In this document: positions 50,225 to 60,697 of the stretch, one piece after another
Layout: each line of letters opens with the position of its first letter
How positions within the stretch are numbered: position 1 is the first letter of the stretch
Source of the DNA: Cymodocea nodosa
Taxonomy: Eukaryota > Streptophyta > Magnoliopsida > Alismatales > Cymodoceaceae
Reading direction: 5' to 3'
Length of the DNA: 64,000 bases
Assembly: GCA_036874045.1 (NCBI GenBank)
Contig: JAZBRI010000011.1
Coordinates: 3,906,001-3,970,000, forward strand
Made by a program: the position numbers and the translations under genes
Notes under the pieces: generated by a model
What the model was told of the DNA's origin: nothing
Databases searched by the model: none
The model's input: only the letters and a program-made list of their open reading frames with translations

Positions 50225-50229
50225 TCTAT

Positions 50230-51330
50230 TGACAGAAAAAACTTTCGTCACTACATGCAATGTGATTACACCACTGAAAACTTAATCACTTACAATCTTG
50301 CCTCTTGTCCCTATAGAATCGTGAATCAAGAATTGTAAGATGATCTCCTCTTTAGCATACTGACATCAACCTAAAACCAAGGCTAGAAGCTTTACGATCT
50401 CTTGAGATATGAGTCGGTGCTTGGTGAAAATGACTTCCCTTCCCGCAACATGATCACTCCTCACAGTAGTTGTCAGTCACCATGTTTGGCTCAGAATCGA
50501 CCTAACACCAAGAAAGTATCCTCACAGACCTCCGATGGTTGGTGATTTTGGTGGTGGTGTGGAGCTTCAGTGAACTTCTGACGCTTCCTGTAGTTAGTGT
50601 GGTTCTCCATCTCTGCACACACACTTTCTTCGTCTTTCTCCTCTTCTTTTATATTTCTTTCAGTAGTAACTACTTCTACTTAATTGATCGGTTGGATTTT
50701 CTTCATTGATATCAATGTTGGTGATTTCATCTTCATTTCATGAGTGAATTCCTACGTGATACGTGTAATCGTGGTTTTCCTTCGAATGTCCTGTTTCTGC
50801 AACTACTACAGTGGCATATTAGAAAATAAATGGTTCGTGGAGTTATAGATAACTCAATAGACTTACTTCGTTGATTTAACCATAAAACACGTGCAATAAA
50901 GAAATAACTAGTTCAGATGTTTTAGATACTTACAAACCTTAACTATCCGATGCTTAGATACATTTCAGATAGTTAACAGATAACTTATCGAAAATTCACT
51001 TAAGTCATGCATTAATGTTTCAACACGTGTACTCCAGGCAATAATAAAATATTCTTTAAGCATTTAAAATATAATTATTTAGTACATAAAATATAACTCT
51101 CTAATGTAACAAAAAATTCGGATACTTAGGAATTTCAAAGCCTGTAATTCACCGATAGTTCAAAAATATACTTAATTAACGTTAATTCCCTGAAATTATG
51201 TAGATTCTTTCATTAAAGCATATAATAGTGCAATTATAACATAATGGCTTAATTCTCATATGATAAGCTAAATATTATGGAATTAACCATCATTTAACAG
51301 TTAATATTATGCACTTTTTCATTCTAAACA
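50230..51330 (-). repeat. D 3' LTR, right part
   Basis: Continues the LTR broken at 16398. It is collinear with 38811-40322 in C but lacks two of the three 42-bp units and ends ATTCTAAACA. The minus-strand polypurine tract AGTATGGGGGAAG lies just inside (about 51331-51343). Confidence 0.88.
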
Positions 51331-53132
51331 CTTCCCCCATACTTAAATTTTACTTGTCCCTTAGCAAACTAAGATCTAACTAGTTGGTCTTTCTAAAGTG
51401 CTAGAATTAATTCTTCATTTTGTTCTTCTTCAGAATACATAAATTAGACTACTATATAGATATTTTGTATTTTTAAGTAATCTATTTTAACATTGTTTTC
51501 TCCTCTTCAACTTGCAAATATATTTAAAACATTTGTAAATTACATACAAAATATAATAGCATTACACAGGTAGTAATTATATTATTATTTTTTTCTTCTT
51601 TTAAACATCTATTATCTTGAATTTTCCAATATGATTTCCAGAATTAATTTCAACTACATATGAATCAAAACACAATCCAACTCAATATAATTAAAACAAG
51701 TAGAATAATGAATTGTATCTCAAATAAACAACTTCAAAAGTATATTCTAGATTCATACTTCAATAATCTTAGATAACAAAAAATATACTTGATTCAAAAG
51801 ATATCTGTATTTCCCAAAACACTTTTATCTTTTCAGAACAATATATGCATATTTGTACTTTAAAAGTTAATTTGAAAAGCTTGAATCATATAAGAGCTTT
51901 CTAGTGTACCCATGTATCGAGCTTTCAGTCAACAATCCCAGATCTGATTAGGATCTTAGGTTGTCAGATTTAAAGAGTCATTTTTCAGGTCAACAATCTT
52001 AACATACCTATCTACTCAAGTACAAAAGGCTCGTGATCAAACAAGTCAATAAACTCTCAAAGTTTTTCTCTCTTTTTTTCTTTTTTTTTTCTTTTCAACA
52101 TAGTATATATATGCATTTCATTAATATAGATGTAATAAAACACAAATTTTGTATAGTCCTGCTTCTATTATTTACTAAAAATATGAATCCATATCAATAA
52201 GCTCATACTTTTTCTGTAGTTTAATAAGATTTACACATAAATCATTCTACAAGTTTAATCAATCAAATTAAATGTATCCTTGATCATATGTATTTCATTT
52301 AATCCAAAAATCAACATTTTAGCTCTTTCAGGATTTCAGATAATTTATTGAGTTTCAGTTAAGTATTTTGATTTCTTTTTAAAATCGTGAAATTGTTAAA
52401 TTCATAAAATTCAACAAAAACATAGGATACTATATCTAGATTTGTATTAATAGTAAAATTTTGTAGCATCTTATATATAAGATTCTAACATTCAAGCAGT
52501 TATAGTTCTTAAAAATTTGACAATCTCAATTATCGGATAGTTACAGCAAATTCATAAAAAATTTTTTCAATTTCCACAGAACTTTTGCAGCACCATTCTG
52601 ATTCCTATAATTAACAAAATTACTTGGCTTTTAATCTAATTACCTCCCCCCCATACCTACATTTTACATTGTCCTCAATATAAAAGATTTTACAGTAAAT
52701 ACAGTAAATGTTAGCAGGTATGAATATTATTTCATTGACTTAGCTCCTAACTCAATGAACTTAATTCGTTGAGTTAATGAATAATTCCACAAACTAAGTT
52801 TAAATATAAATTCAGGATAAGTAATCAATTACATACCTTGTTCTTTTGTATCTCCTTCAATATCTTTCAATTTTTGATTTAGAAAAACTTTTCATTTACA
52901 AATAAAAGTAGAATATATAACAAAATAACAACTTAACAACAAAACATAAATTGTTAATTCAGTGTCTTGTGTGGAACCCAGACTCCTATGCCTTTAGTAG
53001 CTCACAAGTAAGCCAGTTGGTTTCCCAGAACAGATACCAACAAATTGGATTGATATTTTGTTTTTCTTTCCTTTTTCTTTTTCTAAAAATAAATGCAGAA
53101 TACACACAACATTAAAAGTACAAAATCACAAT
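51331..53132 (-). other. D 3' non-coding region
   Basis: Collinear with 25307-26847 in C. It also holds a hairpin cluster at about 52740-52800 (TAACTCAATG, GTTGAGTTA) that is missing from C. No ORF is supported. Confidence 0.75.
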
Positions 53133-54271
53133 TTAAGAACATGATTGAAAAGTAGTAACAAATGGAATAAACGTGTCAGTCTAAGCAAACTTTTTAGGCA
53201 TAATTCTTTTTGCTATTATTTCTGTTTTAATGTAGTCTACTTTCCTTTTTAACTTGTAAACTTGCAGTATGTTATCAATACTAAATATAAGTGTATTTCC
53301 ATTAATGAAATGAAATGTAGAAAGGGATCCTTTTTGTTCCAAGATAATGTAGCGATTTCTATTTCTACATCTATTTCAATATATTCCTCTTCCCACTTCC
53401 ATTCATTTAGGTCTTTCATAATACATATTTGAAATTTCATTAGTTCCTCCCACCATCTAATCAAATATAAAGTAAGATCATCATATTCGTTATACCACAT
53501 TCCTAATTGAATTTTATCATATTCTGTAGACGGTGGTTTAGCTATATCACTTGGTATAGGTAATATTTCTATAAAGTCATCATCATAATTATCTATGCAT
53601 ACTATGCATAAATCAGATCTAATTGCAACTAATATATTTGTGACTAGATATATATATCCATCAAGTATGATATGTATGTTGTTAATTATTACTTTTTGTC
53701 CTAGATATATCATAGTATTTTCAGTCTAAGATCTATTTAGAAAATTATACACACTTAAGCATAAATCTTCATCCCAATTTCCAGTTGGTCTCCAATAATA
53801 CAATTTTTTAGGAATGGTCAAATTTTTATCAGAAAATGTTAAAGCTGACCCATAATTTTTAGTTGGTACTTCAAATCTATTAGGCCTTCCTATATTCCAT
53901 TCTTCTCTAGTGATAGGATTTTTAATCAAAATATCGGGTAACAGAATTGCATACATTGGTTTGGTTCTATAAATAATTAATCCTTCATCCATCCCCATAA
54001 TATGATCTATTCCTTCTAATGTATTGGGTGGAATTCCAACAATTTCTTCCATATTTAGATATTCATAGCTGATTGAACTACGATTAAATGACTTCCATAA
54101 AAATCCATATCTAATCTTAGTCATTTTTGCAGCTTGTAGTTCATGAAAATATTTTTCTCTAACACATTCTTTAATTTCTTTTGATACACAACACAATCTA
54201 CCTAGATCTTTTGCTGATAGGTTACTTAGTACTTCCCTCAGTGCATCTAGTGGTAATTTCATCAATTCCAT
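53133..54271 (-). pseudogene. F-box/F-box-associated protein carried by element D
   Basis: Homologue of the C copy at 26848-27986: MELMKLPLDALREVLSNL, AKDLGRLCCVSKEIKECV (F-box), then NPITREEWNIGRPN, WRPTGNWDEDLC, DGYIYLVTNILVA, and MKFQICIMKDLNEWKW. Its lesions differ from those in C: a TAG after FLNRS near 53725, and one base missing near 53338 in a T-run that is one G shorter than C. Length is 1139 bases, again one short of 380 codons. At the C copy's two lesion sites D is intact, and at D's two sites C is intact. The common ancestor therefore had a complete ORF. Confidence 0.88.
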
Positions 54272-54339
54272 CTATTGTGATTCTGTATAACATAAACAAA
54301 AATTTAATGGAGATAAAATCAATATAGCTACTTACATAC

Positions 54340-54400
54340 CCTTGTGGAGTTAGGTCATAACTTAATAGACTAAGTTCGTTGAGTTAAGTAATAACTCTAC
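54340..54400 (-). repeat. Hairpin cluster between gag and F-box in D
   Basis: Equivalent to 28055-28115: TGGAGTTA..TAACTTAAT and GTTGAGTTA..TAACTCTAC words. Confidence 0.75.
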
Positions 54401-54493
54401 GATATTACAAACTATAATTAACACTTATATTTTTTTCTTTTAATATTTTTCTATACTTACTATATTATACATAGTTGCTTTAGTTCTATTGCT

Positions 54494-55790
54494 TCATTCA
54501 GCTTCCCTCCCATAGGAGGTATCAATTTCATTAATAGTTCTATTGACAAGGTTAGTTACTACTTGCATTGGCAATCCTCTAATAAGTTTAACTTCTATTG
54601 ATTCCTTCTGTCTAGGGGGTATATTTCTATTTATATTTTGATTTTGAATGGCAACATTTCCAAATACAAGATCTAGACGATTGTTTAATTATTGAATTAT
54701 CTTTTCTAACTTCTTTGTTCTAGATCCTTGTTCAATTAATGCTTCATAACTTATATTTTTGTCATTTATATTTTCTCCTCCCTAGAAATTGTTATTTCTC
54801 CAAGATAGGTTCGGGTGATTTCTCCAATTAGGGTTATAAGAATTTCCAAAGTTATCTTTCTGGTTTCTAACATAAATAATATCTAAATCATTAATGCTTG
54901 CATTCTTTTCTGCTAGTTTTTGATTTAATGATAACTCTTCTATTTTCTTTGTTAATTCAGTTAATTTAACTTCAAGCATAGTGCTTGAATCTATTTCGTG
55001 CATTCCCCTTGGCAATATTCTTTTATCTGTAATAGCTTTAGCTGAGTTTTCCCACTGTGTAGTTCTTTTTGCAAAGTTTTCTAAATATGCCCATGCTTCT
55101 TCACTACACAATTTTAAAAATCCATTCTGACAAGTAGATTCTAATAAAGATTTCGTTGAAACATCTATGCCTTCATAAATTATACCTATTAATTGTGCTT
55201 TACTCATTGCATGATGTAGACATTGAGTCAGTAAATCTTTAAATCTTTCAAAATATTTCCAGAATGATTCTCCCTATTTTTGGCTACACATTAATATTTC
55301 CTTTTTCTTTTTAATCGTTTGATGTGTTGGATAATATTTTTCCAAAAAAATAGAGCAAAATTCAGTCCATGCAGAAATTGAATCAGGTGATAGAGTATAT
55401 AACCATCTTTTAGCTATGTCTTTTAAAGTAAAAGGGATATATCTAAGTTTAATAACATCAATACTCATGTTCGGCATTTTCATCATTTGACAAACTTCAT
55501 TAAATTCTCTAAGGACATAATAGGCATCTTCTCTTTCTAATCCATGAAGGTGAGGCAATTGACTAATATAATTAGATTTCAGTTCAAACCTATCTCCCTC
55601 AAAGTTTGGCAATCAAATACATGAAGGTTTATCAACTAATTCAGGATACAGAATTTCCCCTAATAGTTTTTCTATTGGAGCAGCCATATCTTCGTTCTCT
55701 TTTAAAGAAAGGTTAGCTACACCCCTAAGGATTTCGTTAAAGTCCAATTTAGAAAATATTTCAGTACGCCTTTGTGTTGAATAATCCTAT
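54494..55790 (-). pseudogene. Capsid-type gag of D
   Basis: Same gag core as C: LPNFEGDRFELKSNYIS, WTEFCSIFLEKYYPTHQT, YFERFKDLLTQC-type block, IIYEGIDVSTKSLLES, coiled coil ELTKKIEELSLNQKLAEKN, YNPNWRNHPNLSWRNNNF. No zinc knuckle is present. Stops lie at about 55275 and 55613. It lies between ORFX (right) and the F-box ORF (left), as in C. Confidence 0.87.
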
Positions 55791-56189
55791 GTAGGTGTTC
55801 TTACTAATTGTTTAGTGCTAGGAGAAAAAATTCATGTGCTCCTAAACTCTTAACATAAAGTAAAATAGCAAAAGATTAATTACATACCAGTCTGATGCTT
55901 TGTTTTCAGTAAATATTTGTTGACAGATGAAGTTGAATCAACTGCTTCTCCTTTCAGTTCCCCAACGAATTTTCTTTTCTTTCCTCAAGTGCTAGTAACT
56001 CGTAAATAACATTCTATTCTATATTTATAATGCACGTCTATAAGGCAAATGAATCTCGTTGCAAGAACGTGTCTTGTAACGTGCAATATGGTTCCTATTT
56101 TTATGGATATGTGTTCCACTTCTTATTTCAAATTTCAGTAACCGCTAAACCCACGAAGTTTTGTTCGTGGCTAAAAGAATAACCATTCA

Positions 56190-56445
56190 ACTTAATTCAT
56201 GAACTAATCTCGTTGAGTTATAGTTAACTCAATAGACTAGCTTCGGTTACTGTTTCTAACTCAACGAACTAACCTCGTTGAGTTACAGCTAACTCAACGG
56301 ACTAGCTACGTTGCTTATTTGCTAACTCCACAGACTAACTTCGTTGAGTTACAGTTAACTCAACGGAGTGACTTTATATTTTATTATTGACCTCGTGGAG
56401 TTAAGGTTAACTCAACGGACTTACTTTGTTGAGTTAACACTTAGC
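56190..56445 (-). repeat. Hairpin cluster between ORFX and gag in D
   Basis: Five or more hairpins, including CGTTGAGTTA (56276-56285), loop CAGC, TAACTCAACG (56290-56299). This is the densest such cluster inside an element here. The AT-rich stretch 56446-56900 holds nothing else recognised. Confidence 0.88.
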
Positions 56446-56900
56446 AAATTTTTCTAAAACTTACTCGTATTAACTCTCTCTATATATATATATTTTTCTT
56501 TCTCTGCATTTTGTCAACTTTATCAAAGTTAAATACATGTCATTAATGCAGTGTTTTAATGTAACTCATTTAAATTTGAACATCATATGCATATTAAACT
56601 TATAGTTCATTTCTTGTTATGCAGAATTTACATTTTACTTTTCAGCATGTAGATATATTCAAACATTAACCAATTATCATGCATTTAACCATGTCGTTCA
56701 TAAAATTTGTAAATCTTTTAAACAGTCTTGCACATCTTTAAACAGTTATATACTATTCAGTACAGTTTTCAATTATATCATTCATTCTCAAACATGAATT
56801 CAAAAACATCTGAAATTCAAACATTCATTTATATAAATAGTTACATTTACATTTAGTTAGATATTTTTTCAATACAAATATAAGTAGACAAACAATACAA

Positions 56901-58482
56901 TTAGTCATTTTTCATAAGTTCATCTACTTCCTTCTGGAGCTTTTCTAGTTGTTGCTTTAATTGATTTATCCGTTCAACTGCCCCTGTAATGCCTCTAGAA
57001 GGTCCAACAATCTCAACAGCTACAACATAATTTCTATATTCTTTCACTAAAATGGTTATTGATCTTATCCTTTTTGATGTCCATTTTGTGAAATCGATAC
57101 TATCCACCATCAGCAGTGGAATTAGATCTCCATAAAATAATTTCTTCTTTACTGCTCTCAGTTTGGAGATAAATACTTTGTACCAATTAACTTGAATTCT
57201 GTTCACAACTGCATATGTGGCCCACTTGACAAATTGACTAAGTTCAATGTCATGGCCTTATCTTTGATAAATAGTTTTTACTAGTATAGTTGCAACCATG
57301 TGTGCCTTTCCATTTAAGTACTTCAGTCTGTTTAGTAATGGCACACTAGGGTTGATGGCTATGCACTATTTAATTTCCTATTCAGCCCATTCCACTACAG
57401 TTGTTTCTTCCAAAATTTCAATTCCTTCATTTCTTAGTCCAAAAATATTATGGAGAAGCTCTAGTGTTATCTGTACATCAGCTTGCTCTACGTTGGAAAT
57501 TAATCCACTTTCTTCTTCTCTCAAATTGGCATAAAAGTAGGGTACTAGATTTTTGTATACTGCATGCCCTCTTTGCTAAGAAATAAATTGTAGTAGGCCC
57601 TGGAACTTAAATAAGTCCTTAATTTATTGCATACCATCCCAGTTTACTGGTCTACTGTATATAACATCATATCCCTTTATCTCTTGATATTTATTATAAG
57701 CTTCCTGACTCCAAAAGTGTACTTCATTTAGAATGGTAGCTTCAACCGGGTCAGGAATTTGAATTTGTTGCTCTAGAGGGGTTTGTTCTTGAATTTCTTC
57801 TTCCATATGCTGAACTTGAATTTGCTGAAAATACTCAGAAGATTCCTGCATTTTTTCTTTTGCTTCTATCTATGGTGGAGAGCTGGCAGAACTCTCCACT
57901 CTTCTTTCTTGAATCCTCTCTATTAATTGCTGAAGAGTTTCTCCCTCTTTAGTGGAATCTGTCAAGTTATTTCTTTCTTGTTCAATATGTACTTGTTTAG
58001 CTCTTTGTTCAGTTTCTTCTCTTTGTTCTTCCTTCTGACTACCAATCTGTATTGTCATTGTTCTTTCTGATTCTGTGACAGATTGGGATGGAGTCATGGG
58101 AAAATAAGCTTCTACCCTAATTTTAGTTTCTTCTCTTTGTATAGGCTGCAGACTAATTTCAGCCTATTTTTCTTCTTCTCTTTGTTTTTACTGCTGCTGC
58201 TCCTACTCATCCTCAGATTTGGATAGCAGGTCTATAAAAATGGGCTCTACAAGCCCTACTGATATTATAGGTTCAGGTTTAATCTCTTCTGGAGCTTCAG
58301 ACACTACCTCTTTTCCTTTCCTTCTTCTAATTAGCTATGCCTAGTCTTCCTCTTCCTCCTCTAAGATTAAGCCTACAAAAATGGGCTCTGTAGGCCCTCG
58401 AGCCATAGGTACTAGCTCTACCTGTTTCACTTTTTCTATAACTACTAGTCTCGAAGGACCAACTTCAGCTTCTGTTGCAGCC
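56901..58482 (-). pseudogene. ORFX of D, N-terminally truncated
   Basis: The C-terminal domain reads NRIQVNWYKVFISKLRAVKKKL, FYGDLIPLLMVDSIDFTKW and a coiled tail QLKQQLEKLQKEVDELMKND. Upstream lies the Gln/Glu-rich middle (HMEEEIQEQTPLEQQIQ). It is cut at 58482 by LTR G; at the same place C continues (about 32090). TAG and frame lesions are present. Confidence 0.8.
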
Positions 58483-59463
58483 TGTTTAGAATGAAAAAGT
58501 GCATAATATTAACAGTTAAATGATGGTTAATTACATAATTTTTAGCTTATCATATGAAAATTAAGCCATTGTGTTATAATTGTACTGTTATATGCTTTAA
58601 TGAAAGAATCTGCATAATTCCAGGAAATTAGCGTTAATTTAGTACATTTTTGAACTATTGGTAAATTGTAGGCTATGAAATTCTTAAGTATCCGAATTTT
58701 CTATTATATTGGAGAATTATATTGCATGTACTAGACAGTTATGTTTTAAATGCTAAAAGAATATTTAAGTGAATAGTATCAACTAGTTGAGTTAATGTTC
58801 TTTTTGTTAAAAGATCACGTGCCAACTCGTTGAGTTAAAGGTTTAAAGGTATAAAAAGATCACGTGAGAACTCAATGAGTTAGTGAGTGAAAACCGTAAG
58901 TGTCTGAAATATTTGAACTTGTTAAGTTAGAATTATGCACGTGTTGAATTTAAATGCTTTAGTATATCACGTGAGATGCACATGTATAACTCGTTAAGAT
59001 AGCATAACTATACGCGTTGAGTTACATGAATACACACTAAGGTAACACGTTAGGTTAGCAGCTTATTTCTTTAGTGCACATGTTTTATAGTTAAATCAAC
59101 AAAGTAAGTCCGTTGAGTTTTCTGTAACTCCATGGACCATTTATTTTCTAATTTGCCACTATAGTGGTTACAAAAACAGGACATTCGAAGGAAAACCACG
59201 ATTGCACGTATCACGCAAGAATTCACTTGTGGAAGGAAGAAGAAATCACCATTGTTGATATAAATGAAGGAAATCCAACCGATCATCGAAGCAGAAGCAG
59301 TTACTACTAAGAAATATAAAAGAAGATGAGAAAAAACAAAGACGTGTGTGGCTAGTGTGTGTGTGCAGAGGTGGAAGACCGCGCTAATTACAGGCAGCGT
59401 CGGAAGTTCCCTAAAGCTCCACACCACTCTCACCAACATCACCATAATCACCAACCATCAGAG
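58483..59463 (+). mobile_element. G: gypsy LTR in opposite orientation, truncated
   Basis: It starts TGTTTAGAATGAAAAAGTGC, the complement of the right end of the C and D LTRs, so this LTR is on the plus strand. It carries TTAAGTATCCGAATTTTC, CACGTG words (about 58816, 58861, 58930, 58970) and CACGTATCACGCAAG. It ends at 59463, inside ACCAACCATC.GAG, where copia LTR H is inserted. The preceding bases GCAGCC are in D ORFX. Confidence 0.8.
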
Positions 59464-60418
59464 TGTTGATTTCTTAAAGAATTGTTCAGTTAGCCTTCTA
59501 TGACACGATACTGAAACACTCAGCTCTAAACTCACCGATGCTAGGAGTGAAGAGTAAGAGAAGAAATAATACAGAGAAGAAACATGATTTACGTGGTTCA
59601 GCAACAACCTACGTCCACGGAGAGTTGAGGGTTCCTTATGAGCTATGGCATAATCAACTGCAATGTTTTACAACATCATAAAGGTTTATATACTACCCAA
59701 CTTAGGGTTTATAAACCTTTAATTACATATAAGCCATTACAGTAGAGAAATAATGCTTTGAAGAAGAGGCTATTAATTTCGGAGCCTTATCTTCTTAACT
59801 CTCTGAAATCTACAACATTTCAGATAGTTACGGACTTAACTATCCGAAGAGAATATTCTTTCTGAACGGGCAGTACAGTAGCAGGTTAATTGTTTGAGAG
59901 ATTCTGTATTTCGGACAGTTACAGACTTAACTGTTCGAAAAGTCACTTACTTTTCTCTCTCTGTCCTTTCGGAAGGTTATGCTAATAACTCATCGAAAAC
60001 TGCATGTCTTTCGGATAGTTATACCTTAACTATCCGAAAACTGACTTAAGTGTCTTTTCAGGCATTTCGGAAGGTTTTACCGATAACCCTCCGAAAAACT
60101 CATGAACTTCGGATAGTTAGGTAGTAACTATCCGAAGATCCACTTAAGTCACTGCTTTCCAGATACTAGGCTTCTTAACAATCTGAAGATCCACTTAAGT
60201 GTTCTTTAAGTCATTTCAGATAGTTACAACTTAACTCTCCTAAATCTTCTGACTTTCGGATAGTTAACCCAAAGCCTTCGACTTAACTTTTATTTCTAGA
60301 TACTTAGGTCTGTAACTTACCGAAAATATATAACTGCTAGATACTTACTACTAACAAGCGTTCGATTGAACCTAGACTACTTGTGGCATACTCCACACCT
60401 ATAATACTTGCCCTAACA
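59464..60418 (-). repeat. 3' LTR of H
   Basis: Plus-strand limits TGTTGATTTC..GCCCTAACA; minus-strand start TGTTAGGGC as in R1. It holds the clearest hairpins in the window: TCGGATAGTTA (60011-60021) with TAACTATCCGA (60027-60037), and TTCGGATAGTTA (60108-60119) with TAACTATCCGAA (60125-60136). A variant pair is TTCGGACAGTTA (59910-59921) with TAACTGTTCGAA (59928-59939). Confidence 0.9.
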
Positions 60419-60479
60419 ATCTCCCACTTGGAGTTTGTCACAATGATTGAAAGAAAAATCAATCTCTACACTCAGCTTA

Positions 60480-60697
60480 CAGATTATTGCAACTGTTGCT
60501 CAAATAATCATCAACTCTTCATCTCCTTCTACTTTCAGTTTTTCAGGAGACCAATTAAGGCCATACAAAGCCTTAATTTCTACAGATTCAGAACTTTGGT
60601 TAGCATATCAGCTGCATTTTCAGATCCAGCAATCTTCTGAAGATTTAACCTATTCTACTCTATCTCTTCCCTTATGAAATGAAATCTCATTCTCACG
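60480..60697 (-). pseudogene. H pol C-terminal fragment
   Basis: On the minus strand: LHVRMRFHFIREEIE, stop, NRLNLQKIAGSENAADMLT, KVLNL and a stop. This is the RNase H tail with the copia DMLTK block, ending before the polypurine tract. Confidence 0.8.

Larger units (their letters stand above)
15662..58482 (-). mobile_element. D: Athila-like Ty3/gypsy element, split and truncated
   Basis: D is a minus-strand gypsy element of the same family as C. Its 3' LTR occupies 15662-16398 plus 50230-51330, split by element A with target duplication TCTAT. Internal sequence 51331-58482 carries, in element order, ORFX (truncated), gag and an F-box ORF. Its pol and 5' LTR are absent because opposite-strand LTR G begins at 58483. 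The order ORFX, gag, F-box, 3' LTR is the same as in C. Confidence 0.85.
59464..60697 (-). mobile_element. H: 3' end of a minus-strand Ty1/copia element
   Basis: H is a 3' LTR (59464-60418) with the last part of pol to its right (60419-60697), both on the minus strand. The polypurine tract AAGTGGGAGAT adjoins the LTR at 60419-60429. The rest of pol has been displaced by element E. It is the same family as R1. Confidence 0.8.

Noticed and set aside
13197..60418. R1 and H as the two ends of one element
   Set aside because: Their LTRs are the same family but in opposite orientation, with H carrying its own pol tail and polypurine tract on the minus strand. They are two insertions.
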